From Pararhizobium antarcticum (lineage in GTDB: Bacteria > Pseudomonadota > Alphaproteobacteria > Rhizobiales > Rhizobiaceae): DNA of 64,000 bases. Of this stretch, positions 1 to 9,074 are shown one piece after another. The notes below the pieces were generated by a model. That model saw only the letters and a program-made list of their open reading frames with translations. It was not told the DNA's origin and did no database searches. The stretch lies in NCBI RefSeq assembly GCF_001885585.1, contig NZ_LSRP01000073.1, positions 1-64,000 of the forward strand. Reading direction: 5' to 3'. The translations under genes were made by a program, and so were the position numbers. Each line of letters starts with the position of its first letter. Within the stretch, counting starts at the first letter, position 1.

Positions 1-9
1 GGAACTGCC

Positions 10-1299
10 TTACTCCGCTGCGGGGCGGAACTGGTCGTGCTCGGTGGATTCGTGCATGGCGGTGGTCGAGGACTTTCCGCCGGAAATCGCCATCGACACG
101 GCATCGAAATAGCCGGTGCCGACTTCGCGCTGGTGCTTGGTGGCGGTGTAGCCGTTGACCTCGGCGTCGAATTCCGCCTGCTGCAGCTCCGAATAGGCGG
201 CCATCTGCCGGTCCTTGTAGCCGCGGGCAAGTTCGAACATGCCGTAGTTCAGCTGGTGGAAGCCGGCGAGTGTGATGAACTGGAACTTGTAGCCCATCTT
301 GCCGAGTTCGCGCTGGTACATGGCGATCGTTGCGTCATCGAGGTTCTTCTTCCAGTTGAACGACGGCGAGCAATTATAGGCCAGCTTCTTGCCGGGATGC
401 ACCTTGTGCACGGCTTCGGCAAATTTCTTCGCCTGGCCGAGATCCGGCTTGGAGGTTTCCATCCAGATCATGTCGCAATAGGGCGCATAGGCGATGGCGC
501 GGGCGATGCAGGGTTCGATCCCGTTCCGGACCTGATAGAAGCCCTCGACGGTGCGACCGGCATCATAATCAACAAACGGCTGGTCGCGCTCGTCGATGTC
601 GGACGTCAGAAGCTTGGCGGCCTCCGCATCGGTGCGGGCAATGATCAGCGTTGGCGTGCCCATGACGTCGGCCGCAAGCCGGGCTGCCGTCAGGTTGCGG
701 ATGTGCGCTGCCGTCGGGATCAGCACCTTGCCGCCGAGATGGCCGCACTTCTTTTCAGATGCCAGCTGGTCCTCGTAGTGGACGCCGGCCGCACCGGCCT
801 CGATGAAGGCCTTCATGATCTCGAAGGCGTTGAGCGGGCCGCCAAAACCGGCTTCCGCATCGGCGACGATCGGCGCGAACCAGGTGTCGACGGACAGGCC
901 CTTGCCTTCGGCCGTCTCGATCTGGTCTGCCCGCTGCAGCGTCTTGTTGATCCGCTTGGCCAGCTCCGGCGCGGCATTGGCCGGATAGAGCGACTGGTCG
1001 GGATACATCGAGGATGCCGTATTGCTGTCGGCAGCGACCTGCCAGCCGGAGAGGTAGATCGCCTTCAGCCCGGCGCGAACCTGCTGCATGGCCTGGTTGC
1101 CGGTCATGGCACCGAGCGCATTGACGAAGTCCTCTTCGTGGATCAGTTTCCAAAGCCGGTTTGCGCCGCGCTCGGCCAGCGTATGGCTGATCTGCACCGA
1201 ACCGCGCAGGCGCTGGACGTCTTCAGCGGTGTAGGGGCGCTCGATACCATCGAACCGGCCCTGCGGTGCGCCTGAAACCAGATTGTAAAAATTAGTCAT
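10..1299 (-). CDS. aceA: Isocitrate lyase
   Basis: Splits isocitrate into glyoxylate and succinate, the first step of the glyoxylate shunt, in the cytoplasm. The 429-residue product carries the catalytic KKCGH loop with Cys at residue 185, and a DAEAGFGG stretch before it that fits the metal and substrate site. A longer frame runs upstream, but the start at 1299 has a strong AGGAGAA just before it and gives the usual N-terminus MTNFYNLV. It is transcribed divergently from an acyl-type regulator, which is the natural candidate to control it. The stop lies 10 bases from the window edge. Confidence 0.97.
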   Translation of the reverse strand: MTNFYNLVSGAPQGRFDGIERPYTAEDVQRLRGSVQISHTLAERGANRLWKLIHEEDFVNALGAMTGNQAMQQVRAGLKAIYLSGWQVAADSNTASSMYPDQSLYPANAAPELAKRINKTLQRADQIETAEGKGLSVDTWFAPIVADAEAGFGGPLNAFEIMKAFIEAGAAGVHYEDQLASEKKCGHLGGKVLIPTAAHIRNLTAARLAADVMGTPTLIIARTDAEAAKLLTSDIDERDQPFVDYDAGRTVEGFYQVRNGIEPCIARAIAYAPYCDMIWMETSKPDLGQAKKFAEAVHKVHPGKKLAYNCSPSFNWKKNLDDATIAMYQRELGKMGYKFQFITLAGFHQLNYGMFELARGYKDRQMAAYSELQQAEFDAEVNGYTATKHQREVGTGYFDAVSMAISGGKSSTTAMHESTEHDQFRPAAE

Positions 1300-1376
1300 G
1301 CTGTTCTCCTCGCAATTTTCATGACAACCAGAACTTTCGTTCAAGCGTTCGTCTCGTCTCAATGTGTGTGACAAGA

Positions 1377-1516
1377 TTTACATTGCAGGGCACAATCAAT
1401 CCAGTAGAAACCGAGAATACGCCTCTGGAAAAGGGTTATGCTGTCTTGTCTTTTACAAAAGCGAATTGTAATTCTGTAAAGACTGTAAATACGCATCTCC
1501 GCGCAGTTGTGTAAAA
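1377..1516. promoter_or_regulatory. Divergent control region with repeated TGTAAA/TTTACA motifs
   Basis: Between aceA and the regulator there is an inverted repeat TTACAA-N7-TTGTAA (1453-1471), a tandem direct repeat CTGTAAA at 1474-1480 and 1483-1489, another TGTAAAA at 1510-1516 and TTTACA at 1377-1382. A TGC-N3-GCA element lies at 1384-1392. Several copies of one short word in a divergent intergenic region suggest operators for the neighbouring XRE-type regulator. The binding assignment is inference. Confidence 0.5.
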
Positions 1517-1527
1517 GGTATGACAGA

Positions 1528-2937
1528 ATGGCCGAAACAAAAATTTTTGCAGGCCCCCGTGTCCGGCGCATTCGCAATGGCCTGTCGCTGACGCAGACGG
1601 CGATGGCCGAGGCACTGGCAATCTCCCCGTCCTATCTCAATCTCATCGAGCGCAACCAGCGTCCGCTGACGGTCCAGCTGCTTCTGAAGTTATCCTCGGT
1701 CTACAAGGTCGATCTCGACGAGTTGCAGGGCGAGACGTCGGGCAGTGCGGCGCAATTGCGCGAAGTGTTTGCCGATCCGTTGCTGGCGGGCGAATTGCCG
1801 GGCGATCAGGAACTGATCGAAGTGGCGGAGGCCGCGCCGAATGTGGCCAGCGGCATCCTGAAACTCTATCGTGCCTATCGCGAGCAGTCGTTGCGGCTGA
1901 AGGATCTGACGGGGCTGTTGTCGCAGGAGGGGCATGGCGCGGCCCTGTCCGAGACGCGGCTGCCGATGGACGGGGTCCGGGACCTGTTCGAGACGCAGCC
2001 ATCCTATTTCGCCGGGCTCGACGCCGCAGCCGAGGCCTTTCACGCGCGGCTTTCGCCAGCGGATGATCTCCTGACCGCCTTGCGCGAATGGCTGCGCCGG
2101 GAGCATGGGCTTGCCGTCCGCACGCTGCCGATCCACGCCATGCCGAACCTGCGCCGCCGCTACGACCGGCATTCGATGCGGCTTTTCCTGTCCGAGCGCC
2201 TGTCGCCGGAAGAGCAGTTGCGCGAGATCGCGATGGAGGCTTCGGCACTGGCTTTCCCCGATGTTTTCACGCAGACGCTGGACGATATGCCGCTCTCCGG
2301 CGGCGAGGCCCGGCGCATCGCCCGCTTCGAACTGGCGCGCTATGCCGCCCATGCGCTGATGATGCCCTATGGCGTCTTCCACGCCGCCGCCCTGCGCGCG
2401 CGCTACGACGTGGACCTGCTGCGCGCGCGTTTCCGCGTTTCCTTCGAGCAGGCGGCCAGCCGTCTGACGACGCTGCAGCGGCCGGACATGGCGGGCATTC
2501 CGTTCTTCATGATGGAAATCGACAATGCCGGTCATCGCCTGCGCCGCGGCGGCGCGCAGGGGTTTCCGCAGGCACGGTTTGGCGGGCAGTGTCCGAAGCT
2601 TGCTGTGCACTCGGCCTTCACGCAGCCGGGCCAGGTCCTCGTCGACAGGGTCGAGATGCCGGGCGGGGCGATCTTCCTGACGGTGGCGCGGACACTGGAA
2701 GGGCCGCAGGCCGGTTTTCAGGAGCGTGTCCGCCGCACGGCCCTTCTGCTCGGCTGCGACTCGGCCCATGCAGGCGAGACGGTCTATGGCGATGGCGCAT
2801 CGCCGCCGGTTCCTGTCGGTACCGCCTGCCGCCTTTGCGATCGGCAGGGCTGTCTGTCGAGGGCCGAGCCGCCTGTGACCCGCCCGCTCGGGCTCGACGA
2901 AATGGTCACCGGCCTCAGTGTCTTCGACTTCCAGTAG
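1528..2937 (+). CDS. XRE-family regulator, short-chain fatty acyl type (ScfR/RamB-like)
   Basis: A 469-residue transcription factor. Residues about 9-65 form an XRE/Cro helix-turn-helix (LTQTAMAEALAISPSYLNL). The middle fits an IrrE/ImmA-like segment, and the C-terminal third has a cysteine-rich stretch (CRLCDRQGC) typical of the short-chain fatty acyl regulator family, relatives of RamB that control acetate and propionate genes. Its divergent placement against aceA fits control of the glyoxylate shunt. ATG 1528 was preferred over an upstream in-frame ATG because the HTH starts right after it and AAAAGG precedes it. The HTH is clear; the ligand is inferred from the family. Confidence 0.85.
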   Translation: MAETKIFAGPRVRRIRNGLSLTQTAMAEALAISPSYLNLIERNQRPLTVQLLLKLSSVYKVDLDELQGETSGSAAQLREVFADPLLAGELPGDQELIEVAEAAPNVASGILKLYRAYREQSLRLKDLTGLLSQEGHGAALSETRLPMDGVRDLFETQPSYFAGLDAAAEAFHARLSPADDLLTALREWLRREHGLAVRTLPIHAMPNLRRRYDRHSMRLFLSERLSPEEQLREIAMEASALAFPDVFTQTLDDMPLSGGEARRIARFELARYAAHALMMPYGVFHAAALRARYDVDLLRARFRVSFEQAASRLTTLQRPDMAGIPFFMMEIDNAGHRLRRGGAQGFPQARFGGQCPKLAVHSAFTQPGQVLVDRVEMPGGAIFLTVARTLEGPQAGFQERVRRTALLLGCDSAHAGETVYGDGASPPVPVGTACRLCDRQGCLSRAEPPVTRPLGLDEMVTGLSVFDFQ

Positions 2938-2946
2938 AAGCTGGAT

Positions 2947-3900
2947 TCAATAGCTGACCGGGTGGTGGCTCGGCAGGAGTGGTGCGGTCGGGGCAAAACA
3001 CTCCGATGCAAGGCCGGTCGTGTAGCCCCGCGTGATGTGGGCCTTTTCGGCATAGGTCTGGTTGCGCATCAGGATCGCATGCAGTTCCGGCAGATTATAG
3101 TAGGGCACGCCGGGATAGAGGTGGTGCTCGAGATGATAGTTGATGTTGTGGGGCGCGAAGAACAGCTTTTCCCACGCATGCGGATAGACGGTGCGTGAAC
3201 TGCCGAGTTCGTCGGAATAATCCATGCTTCCGAAATGCTCCGCGACGCTGCGCACATAGAGAAACAGGCAGAAAAGCGTCAGGAAGGGCACGAGCCAGTA
3301 GGCAGCGAATGCCGTCCACAGGTCGAAAACGGAAAACACGATCGCCGCCGCCACATAAAAGCCGATCCGCAGCATCTTGTAGGTGCGGGTCGAGCGGTCG
3401 TGTTTGGAAATGCGTTTCGCCATATGCAGGATGTCGCGGATCGAATTGACCGCCACCAGATAACCGAGCAGCTGCACGATGCCGTGCAGGAGTTTCTGCG
3501 GAAAGGTGAACTGCGCCATGCCCAGTTTGGCTGCCCAGTCGGGGTCGTCGTCCGTGTTGGTGTGCTGGTGGTGGGCAAGGTGGTTCATCCGGTAGCCATC
3601 GACGGTCGCCATGATTGGCCAGGCGAGCAGAAGATCGCTCATCCAGTCGCTGACCTTGCGGTTCTTGATGATCCGGTAATGGGCCGCCTCATGCATCAGG
3701 CAACCGAAGGCATGCATCCGGCCGGCAATGACCAGCACGGCGGCGATATAGGCAAGCGGATGCTGCATGTACACGCTGAAGGCGATGGCGGCGGCGATGA
3801 TCGCCCAGTCGCCAATGATCGCCAGGAGTGTTCTGTGGGGCTGGAGGACGGAGAGCCGTTTCAGCTCCCGCGGGTCGATCCGCTGCGACTTGACACTCAT
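2947..3900 (-). CDS. Membrane fatty acid desaturase family protein
   Basis: A 317-residue integral membrane di-iron enzyme. Three histidine clusters are visible: HEAAH, HLAHHQH and, near the C-terminus, HNINYHLEHHLYPGVPYYNLP, the signature of membrane fatty acid desaturases and hydroxylases. Hydrophobic segments surround them. ATG 3900 is preferred; a GTG nine bases upstream is an alternative. It converges with the regulator at 2937 with a gap of only nine bases. Substrate (phospholipid acyl chain, ornithine lipid or other) cannot be told from sequence. Confidence 0.88.
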   Translation of the reverse strand: MSVKSQRIDPRELKRLSVLQPHRTLLAIIGDWAIIAAAIAFSVYMQHPLAYIAAVLVIAGRMHAFGCLMHEAAHYRIIKNRKVSDWMSDLLLAWPIMATVDGYRMNHLAHHQHTNTDDDPDWAAKLGMAQFTFPQKLLHGIVQLLGYLVAVNSIRDILHMAKRISKHDRSTRTYKMLRIGFYVAAAIVFSVFDLWTAFAAYWLVPFLTLFCLFLYVRSVAEHFGSMDYSDELGSSRTVYPHAWEKLFFAPHNINYHLEHHLYPGVPYYNLPELHAILMRNQTYAEKAHITRGYTTGLASECFAPTAPLLPSHHPVSY

Positions 3901-4247
3901 GATGCACACCCCGTGACGAAAAACACGAGACCCAAAATCGCAGCTTGGATAGGGTTAATCAATCGTTAATCGACTGGCCCGCAGACGATCTGCCGATATG
4001 GTTAAAATGCGATGCATTCCGCTCCGGCCGATTGTCCAAGGATCCAAGGGTACTGAAAAAACTGCATATTTGTCCAGATGCCCGATTTTTTAGCAGCCAT
4101 GGGATTTGCCTTGCAGGCTTGCGTAAAAGCGCTTGTGGTTGTTCGAAAACATGCCTAACTTCCCAGAAGAACAATCAAGAGAGACCGGTAATGTCACAGG
4201 CAGGCACAGCGGCATGCCTCGGCAGAACCGATAAAAAGGGGAATTCT
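3901..4247. other. Intergenic region, divergent promoters for desaturase and potF
   Basis: There is no convincing gene in this 347-base stretch. It is locally AT-richer than its surroundings, holds a duplicated GTTAATC word near 3953-3969 and a TGC-N3-GCA word at 4008-4016. A start for potF placed further upstream is possible but would give a long, non-signal-like N-terminus. Confidence 0.4.
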
Positions 4248-5342
4248 ATGTCGAGAAAGATTGTCGCAGCCCTGTCCGCCCTGCTGGTGGCCGGGTCTGC
4301 CTCCTTTGCCTTTGCGCAGGAACGCGTCGTCAACGTCTACAACTGGTCCGACTATATCGATGCCAGCATCCTGGAAGATTTTACCAAGGAAACCGGCATC
4401 AAGGTTGTCTACGACGTCTTCGATTCCAACGAGATACTGGAAACCAAGTTGCTTGCCGGCAGCAGCGGCTATGATGTCGTGGTCCCCACGGCCGACTTCC
4501 TGCAGCGCCAGATACAGGCCGGTGCCTTCCAGAAGCTCGACAAGTCCAAGCTCCCCAATATCTCCAATATGTGGGACATGGTGATGGAGCGCACCGCCCA
4601 ATACGATCCGGGCAATGAATATGGCCTCGACTACATGTGGGGCACGACAGGCATCGGCTATAATGTCGCGAAGACGAAGGCGATCCTCGGCAACGACGAG
4701 GCGCCGACCTGGGACGTGATCTTCAAACCGGAGATCGCTGCCAAGTTCAAGGACTGCGGCATCTACCTGCTCGATTCGCCGACGGACATCGTGCCCACCG
4801 CTTTGCTCTATCTCGGTCTCGATCCCAACAGCCACAACAGCGACGACCTGAAGAAGGCCGAGGAATTGCTGCTGTCCGTTCGCCCGAACATCCGCAAGTT
4901 CCATTCGTCGGAATACATCAATGCGCTGGCCAATGGCGATATCTGCCTGGCTGTCGGCTGGTCGGGTGACATCCTGCAGTCCCGCGACCGCGCGGCCGAG
5001 GCAAAGGCCGGTGTCGAGGTGAACTATGTCGTGCCGCCGCAGGGCGCCAAGATGTGGTTCGACATGATGGCCATTCCCGGCGATGCACCGCATGTCGAGG
5101 AGGCCCATGCCTTCCTCAACTACCTCATGAAGCCGGAAGTCATTGCCAAGGCCAGCGACTATGTCTTCTATGCCAATGGCAACAAGGCCTCCCAGGCCTT
5201 CATCAGCAAGGACGTGCTCGATGATCCGGCTGTCTATCCGAAACCGGAAACCATCGAGAAGTTGTTCAGCTTCCTGCCTTACGACCCGAAAACCCAACGC
5301 GTCGTGACGCGCCTCTGGACCAAGGTCGTCACCGGCCAATAA
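4248..5342 (+). CDS. potF: Polyamine ABC transporter, periplasmic binding protein
   Basis: Captures putrescine or spermidine-type polyamines in the periplasm and hands them to the PotHI channel. The 364-residue protein starts with a Sec signal peptide (MSRKIVAALSALLVAGSASFAFAQ) and continues with VNVYNWSDYIDASIL, the N-terminal signature of PotD/PotF proteins. The start at 4248 follows AAAAAGGGG. The family length is about 365 residues. It is first in a four-gene operon and separated from the ATPase gene by a hairpin terminator that should give it higher expression than the rest. Confidence 0.95.
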   Translation: MSRKIVAALSALLVAGSASFAFAQERVVNVYNWSDYIDASILEDFTKETGIKVVYDVFDSNEILETKLLAGSSGYDVVVPTADFLQRQIQAGAFQKLDKSKLPNISNMWDMVMERTAQYDPGNEYGLDYMWGTTGIGYNVAKTKAILGNDEAPTWDVIFKPEIAAKFKDCGIYLLDSPTDIVPTALLYLGLDPNSHNSDDLKKAEELLLSVRPNIRKFHSSEYINALANGDICLAVGWSGDILQSRDRAAEAKAGVEVNYVVPPQGAKMWFDMMAIPGDAPHVEEAHAFLNYLMKPEVIAKASDYVFYANGNKASQAFISKDVLDDPAVYPKPETIEKLFSFLPYDPKTQRVVTRLWTKVVTGQ

Positions 5343-5356
5343 CGATGAAGCGAATG

Positions 5357-5387
5357 GCCCGGATTTTGTAAATCCGGGCTTTTTCTT
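5357..5387 (+). terminator. Intrinsic terminator/attenuator between potF and potG
   Basis: A perfect 10-base-pair stem (GCCCGGATTT at 5357-5366, AAATCCGGGC at 5370-5379) with a three-base loop runs straight into TTTTTCTT. This is a textbook Rho-independent terminator inside the operon, so some transcripts should end after potF. Confidence 0.85.
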
Positions 5388-5433
5388 AAAGTGGGGTGCG
5401 AGGGATGCACCTGTCTGTGTCATTCGGGGATCG

Positions 5434-6579
5434 ATGATGAAATCACTCGGCAGTATCCGGCGTTCCTTTGCTCCCTGGTCGGACCCCGCGTCCAAGCCGT
5501 TCATCTCCTTCAAGAACGTCACCAAGACGTTCGGCGATTTCGTCGCGGTCGACAATCTCTCGCTGGATATTTTCACCCGCGAATTCTTCGCGCTGCTGGG
5601 CGCATCCGGCTGTGGAAAGTCGACCTTGCTGCGCATGCTGGCCGGCTTCGAGCAGCCCAGTTCCGGCGAGATCATCCTTGATGGCCAGAGCCTTGCCGGC
5701 ATTCCGCCCTACAAGCGGCCGGTCAACATGATGTTCCAGTCCTATGCGTTGTTCCCGCACATGACGGTCGAGAGCAATGTCGCTTTCGGCCTGAAGCAGG
5801 ACGGCATGCCAAAGGCGGATATCGCCGAGCGCGTCGACCAGATGCTGAAGCTGGTCAAGCTCGACAAGTTTGCCAAGCGCAAGCCGCACCAACTCTCCGG
5901 CGGGCAGCGGCAGCGCGTGGCGCTTGCCCGCTCGATCGCCAAGCGTCCGAAGGTGCTTCTGCTCGACGAGCCGCTCGGTGCCCTCGACAAGAAGCTGCGT
6001 GAGGAAACCCAGTTCGAACTGATGGATCTACAGCAGCAACTCGGCCTGACGTTCGTGGTCGTCACCCATGACCAGGAAGAGGCCATGACCATGGCTGACC
6101 GCATTGCCGTCATGGCACACGGCAAGGTCATCCAGGTGGCAACGCCACCCGAAATCTACGAGGCACCGAATTCGCGTTTCGTCGCCGACTTCATCGGTGA
6201 CGTGAACATATTCGACGGGACGGTGTCTGCGGTCAGCGACGGTTTTGTGCGGATCGAGACCGAAGGTGGCCTGTCGATCAAGGTCGCATCGCAGGAGACG
6301 CCGGCCGTCGGCGGCAAGGCGGGCTTTGCCGTTCGCCCGGAAAAGATCCGGGTCGGCAACACGCAGCCGGCCTGCGCCCCGCTCAATGCCGCGCAGGGTG
6401 TCGTCTGGGACATCGGCTATCTCGGCGACATGACGGTCTTCCACGTCAAGCTTGGCGATGGGCGTGTGGTCAAGGCATCGTCCTTGAATGCCGTGCGCTT
6501 GGTCGAGGATCCGATCGGCTACGATCAGGACGTCTGGGTCTGGTTTGACGAAAACGCCGGCGTCGTGCTGAGGGATTGA
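5434..6579 (+). CDS. potG: Polyamine ABC transporter ATPase
   Basis: The 381-residue ATPase of the polyamine importer. It has Walker A GASGCGKST, the signature LSGGQRQR, Walker B VLLLDEPLGALD, the switch histidine in VTHDQEEA and a C-terminal TOBE-type regulatory domain. Two adjacent ATG codons (5434, 5437) are possible starts; GGGGA lies just ahead. It is followed four bases later by potH. Confidence 0.95.
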   Translation: MMKSLGSIRRSFAPWSDPASKPFISFKNVTKTFGDFVAVDNLSLDIFTREFFALLGASGCGKSTLLRMLAGFEQPSSGEIILDGQSLAGIPPYKRPVNMMFQSYALFPHMTVESNVAFGLKQDGMPKADIAERVDQMLKLVKLDKFAKRKPHQLSGGQRQRVALARSIAKRPKVLLLDEPLGALDKKLREETQFELMDLQQQLGLTFVVVTHDQEEAMTMADRIAVMAHGKVIQVATPPEIYEAPNSRFVADFIGDVNIFDGTVSAVSDGFVRIETEGGLSIKVASQETPAVGGKAGFAVRPEKIRVGNTQPACAPLNAAQGVVWDIGYLGDMTVFHVKLGDGRVVKASSLNAVRLVEDPIGYDQDVWVWFDENAGVVLRD

Positions 6580-6583
6580 GCCC

Positions 6584-7495
6584 ATGTCTAAATTCGGATC
6601 GGCAATCTTCAACCGGCTCGTGATCATCATTCCCTATGCCTGGTTGCTGGTTTTCTTCCTCATACCGTTTTTCATCGTCTTCCGGATTTCCCTGTCGGAA
6701 ACCGCGGTCGCCATGCCGCCCTATCTTCCCGTCTTCAACTGGGACGATGGCCTGTCGGGTATTTTTGATGGCATCCGGCAGTTTTCGATCGCCAACTACC
6801 TCTGGCTGACGGAGGATTCGCTCTATATCAATGCCTACGGATCCAGCCTCTGGATTGCCGGCGTGTCGACGCTCCTGACACTGATGATTGCCTATCCGAT
6901 TGCCTATGCCATGGCGCAGGCGCCCGGCTCCATCCGCCCGACCCTGCTGATGCTCGTCATCCTGCCGTTCTGGACCAGCTTCCTGATCCGGGTCTACGCC
7001 TGGATCGCCATCCTGAAGCCGGAGGGGCTGTTCAACCAGCTGCTGTTGACGCTGGGGCTGATCGACCAGCCGCTGATCATTCTCAACACCAATTGGGCGA
7101 TCTATATCGGCATCGTCTATTCCTACCTGCCGTTCATGGTGCTGCCGATCTATTCCGCGCTGGAAAAAATGGACCACAGCCTGACCGAAGCGGCACAGGA
7201 TCTCGGTTGCACGCCGATATCCGCCTTCTGGCAGGTCACTTTCCGGCTGTCGATGCCGGGTGTCATTGCCGGCTGCATGCTGGTGTTCATTCCAGCGGTC
7301 GGCGAGTTCGTCATTCCGGATCTGCTCGGCGGATCGGAAACCCTGATGATCGGCAAGACGCTGTGGAACGAATTCAACGCCAATCGCGACTGGCCGGTGT
7401 CCTCGGCGGTCGCCACGATCCTCCTGCTCATTCTGGTGGTGCCGATCATGTTCTTCCAGCAGGCCCAGGCCAAAGCTGATAGCGAGGGGAGATAG
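6584..7495 (+). CDS. potH: Polyamine ABC transporter permease
   Basis: Inner-membrane permease of 303 residues with about six transmembrane segments and the EAA-type loop (EAAQDLGCTPISAFWQVTFRLSMPG is the region near residues 200-225) that docks on the ATPase. The start overlaps closely with the end of potG and stops two bases before potI, so translation is probably coupled. Confidence 0.94.
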   Translation: MSKFGSAIFNRLVIIIPYAWLLVFFLIPFFIVFRISLSETAVAMPPYLPVFNWDDGLSGIFDGIRQFSIANYLWLTEDSLYINAYGSSLWIAGVSTLLTLMIAYPIAYAMAQAPGSIRPTLLMLVILPFWTSFLIRVYAWIAILKPEGLFNQLLLTLGLIDQPLIILNTNWAIYIGIVYSYLPFMVLPIYSALEKMDHSLTEAAQDLGCTPISAFWQVTFRLSMPGVIAGCMLVFIPAVGEFVIPDLLGGSETLMIGKTLWNEFNANRDWPVSSAVATILLLILVVPIMFFQQAQAKADSEGR

Positions 7496-7497
7496 GC

Positions 7498-8313
7498 ATG
7501 CAACGCTGGTCCCGCTTCAACATCCTGTCTCTCGTTTTCGGCTTTGCCTTCCTCTATCTGCCGATCGTGCTGCTGGTGATCTTCTCCTTCAATGAATCCA
7601 AGCTCGTGACCGTCTGGTCCGGCTTCTCCATCAAATGGTACGTGCAGCTGTTTCAAAACCAGGGCCTGATCGATGCCGCCTGGGTGACGTTCCGCGTGGC
7701 GCTGCTTTCTGCCACCTGCGCCACCGTTCTGGGCACGCTGGCGGCCCTGGCCATCACGCGTTACACCCGGTTTCGCGGACGCATGCTGTTTTCCGGCATG
7801 ATCTATGCGCCTCTGGTCATGCCGGAAGTCATCACCGGACTGTCGCTGCTGCTTTTGTTTGTGGCGATCGGCTTTGATCGTGGCTTCTGGACGCTGACCT
7901 TGGCCCACATCACCTTCACCATGTGCTTCGTGGCCGTTGTCGTGCAGTCCCGCCTGATGAGTTTCGATCGGTCGATCGAAGAGGCGGCCATGGATCTGGG
8001 GGCAACGCCGGTCACTACCTTCATGAAGATCACGCTTCCAGTCATCGCACCGGCGGTGTTTTCCGGCTGGGTTCTGGCGCTGACACTGTCGCTCGACGAT
8101 CTCGTGATCTCCAGCTTTACCTCCGGGCCGGGCGCAACGACATTGCCGATGAAAATCTACAGTCAGGTGCGGCTGGGTGTGACGCCGGAGATCAACGCCG
8201 TCTGCACGATTCTGATCGGCATCGTCGCCTTCGGCGTGCTGATCGCCTCGATCGTCTCGCGTCGCGCTGAGGCGCAGCGCGTCAAGGATGAACGGGCTGC
8301 ATTCGGACATTAG
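7498..8313 (+). CDS. potI: Polyamine ABC transporter permease
   Basis: Second channel subunit, 271 residues, six predicted membrane helices and a conserved EEAAMDLGATP docking loop near residue 160. A strong AGGGGAGATAGG precedes the ATG. It closes the pot operon. No clear intrinsic terminator follows in the next 140 bases. Confidence 0.94.
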   Translation: MQRWSRFNILSLVFGFAFLYLPIVLLVIFSFNESKLVTVWSGFSIKWYVQLFQNQGLIDAAWVTFRVALLSATCATVLGTLAALAITRYTRFRGRMLFSGMIYAPLVMPEVITGLSLLLLFVAIGFDRGFWTLTLAHITFTMCFVAVVVQSRLMSFDRSIEEAAMDLGATPVTTFMKITLPVIAPAVFSGWVLALTLSLDDLVISSFTSGPGATTLPMKIYSQVRLGVTPEINAVCTILIGIVAFGVLIASIVSRRAEAQRVKDERAAFGH

Positions 8314-8459
8314 TCGTGCATAGGACCCGTGCGGCATGTGCCATCGGCGATCGTGACATGATTTGAACAGTTTCCGCACGTTTAAACGCTGGGTAAATAA
8401 AAGTTGATTCCGCTTAACGGCGGATATCGTGACGTATTCTTTCTGGGGGGCATTGCACA

Positions 8460-8672
8460 ATGAGCAAATGGCGAAACGAACCCATGCTGCCGCATCATGT
8501 TAATCTGTGTCAGCGTGTCTTTGACAGGGCGAAAGCGGCGAGACGGATTTCGGTCGAAAGCGATGCAAATGATCCGGTTGCGGCGCTTGTTCTGACGCTG
8601 TACCGGCATGGCGTTCACGAAGAGGACGATTTGCTGGCGCGCGTGCTGGCAGCACTCGACGAGGAATCGTAA
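8460..8672 (+). CDS. Small hypothetical protein
   Basis: A 70-residue soluble, charged protein with no family I recognise. GGGGGG precedes the ATG. It has the look of the short conserved proteins of unknown function common in Rhizobiaceae: an N-terminal basic part and a C-terminal helix (EEDDLLARVLAALDEES). It stands alone between the pot operon and a divergent membrane gene. Confidence 0.6.
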   Translation: MSKWRNEPMLPHHVNLCQRVFDRAKAARRISVESDANDPVAALVLTLYRHGVHEEDDLLARVLAALDEES

Positions 8673-8711
8673 GGTCTTCTCCATCCGCGCTATCGGTGAG
8701 CCAGGCGGCGC

Positions 8712-8972
8712 TCAGTCGCGCTCGCGTTCCCTTGGCGGGAGAAAGACGTAGGTGAGGAACCACAGCGGCAGCACGATCATCGATCCCAGAAGCATGTTGG
8801 GCACGGCCCAGTTCGTCGCCTGCAGGACATAACCCCAGACTGCCTCAGGCGTCATGCCGATCTGTTCGAGGATCTGTGCCGACGAAATGTTGAACAGGGA
8901 AAGCCCGGCCCCCGCAAACAGCGATGCGAGCGCGATCTTGAAAACGGCGGCCAGAAAACGCAGCACGGGCAC
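8712..8972 (-). CDS. Small membrane protein, DUF6460-like
   Basis: An 86-residue protein with two hydrophobic segments (near residues 5-28 and 50-75) and a short charged tail (PPRERERD). The pattern resembles the DUF6460 family of rhizobial membrane proteins; this is from memory. It starts with GTG at 8972 after a good AGGAGAT. Function unknown. Confidence 0.6.
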   Translation of the reverse strand: MPVLRFLAAVFKIALASLFAGAGLSLFNISSAQILEQIGMTPEAVWGYVLQATNWAVPNMLLGSMIVLPLWFLTYVFLPPRERERD

Positions 8973-9074
8973 ATCTCCTGTGAGCTGATTCGCTGATTTA
9001 TTTTAGAGGTTTATCAGGCAGTCCGCATAAGTCTTTCGCAGACGATCCGCGGTCGTCAGGGTCGTAATCTGTCT

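Noticed and set aside
4008-4016. TGC-GAT-GCA, same word as in the phasin promoter
   Set aside because: A single copy with no partner site and no storage-related gene next to it; not enough for a regulatory call.
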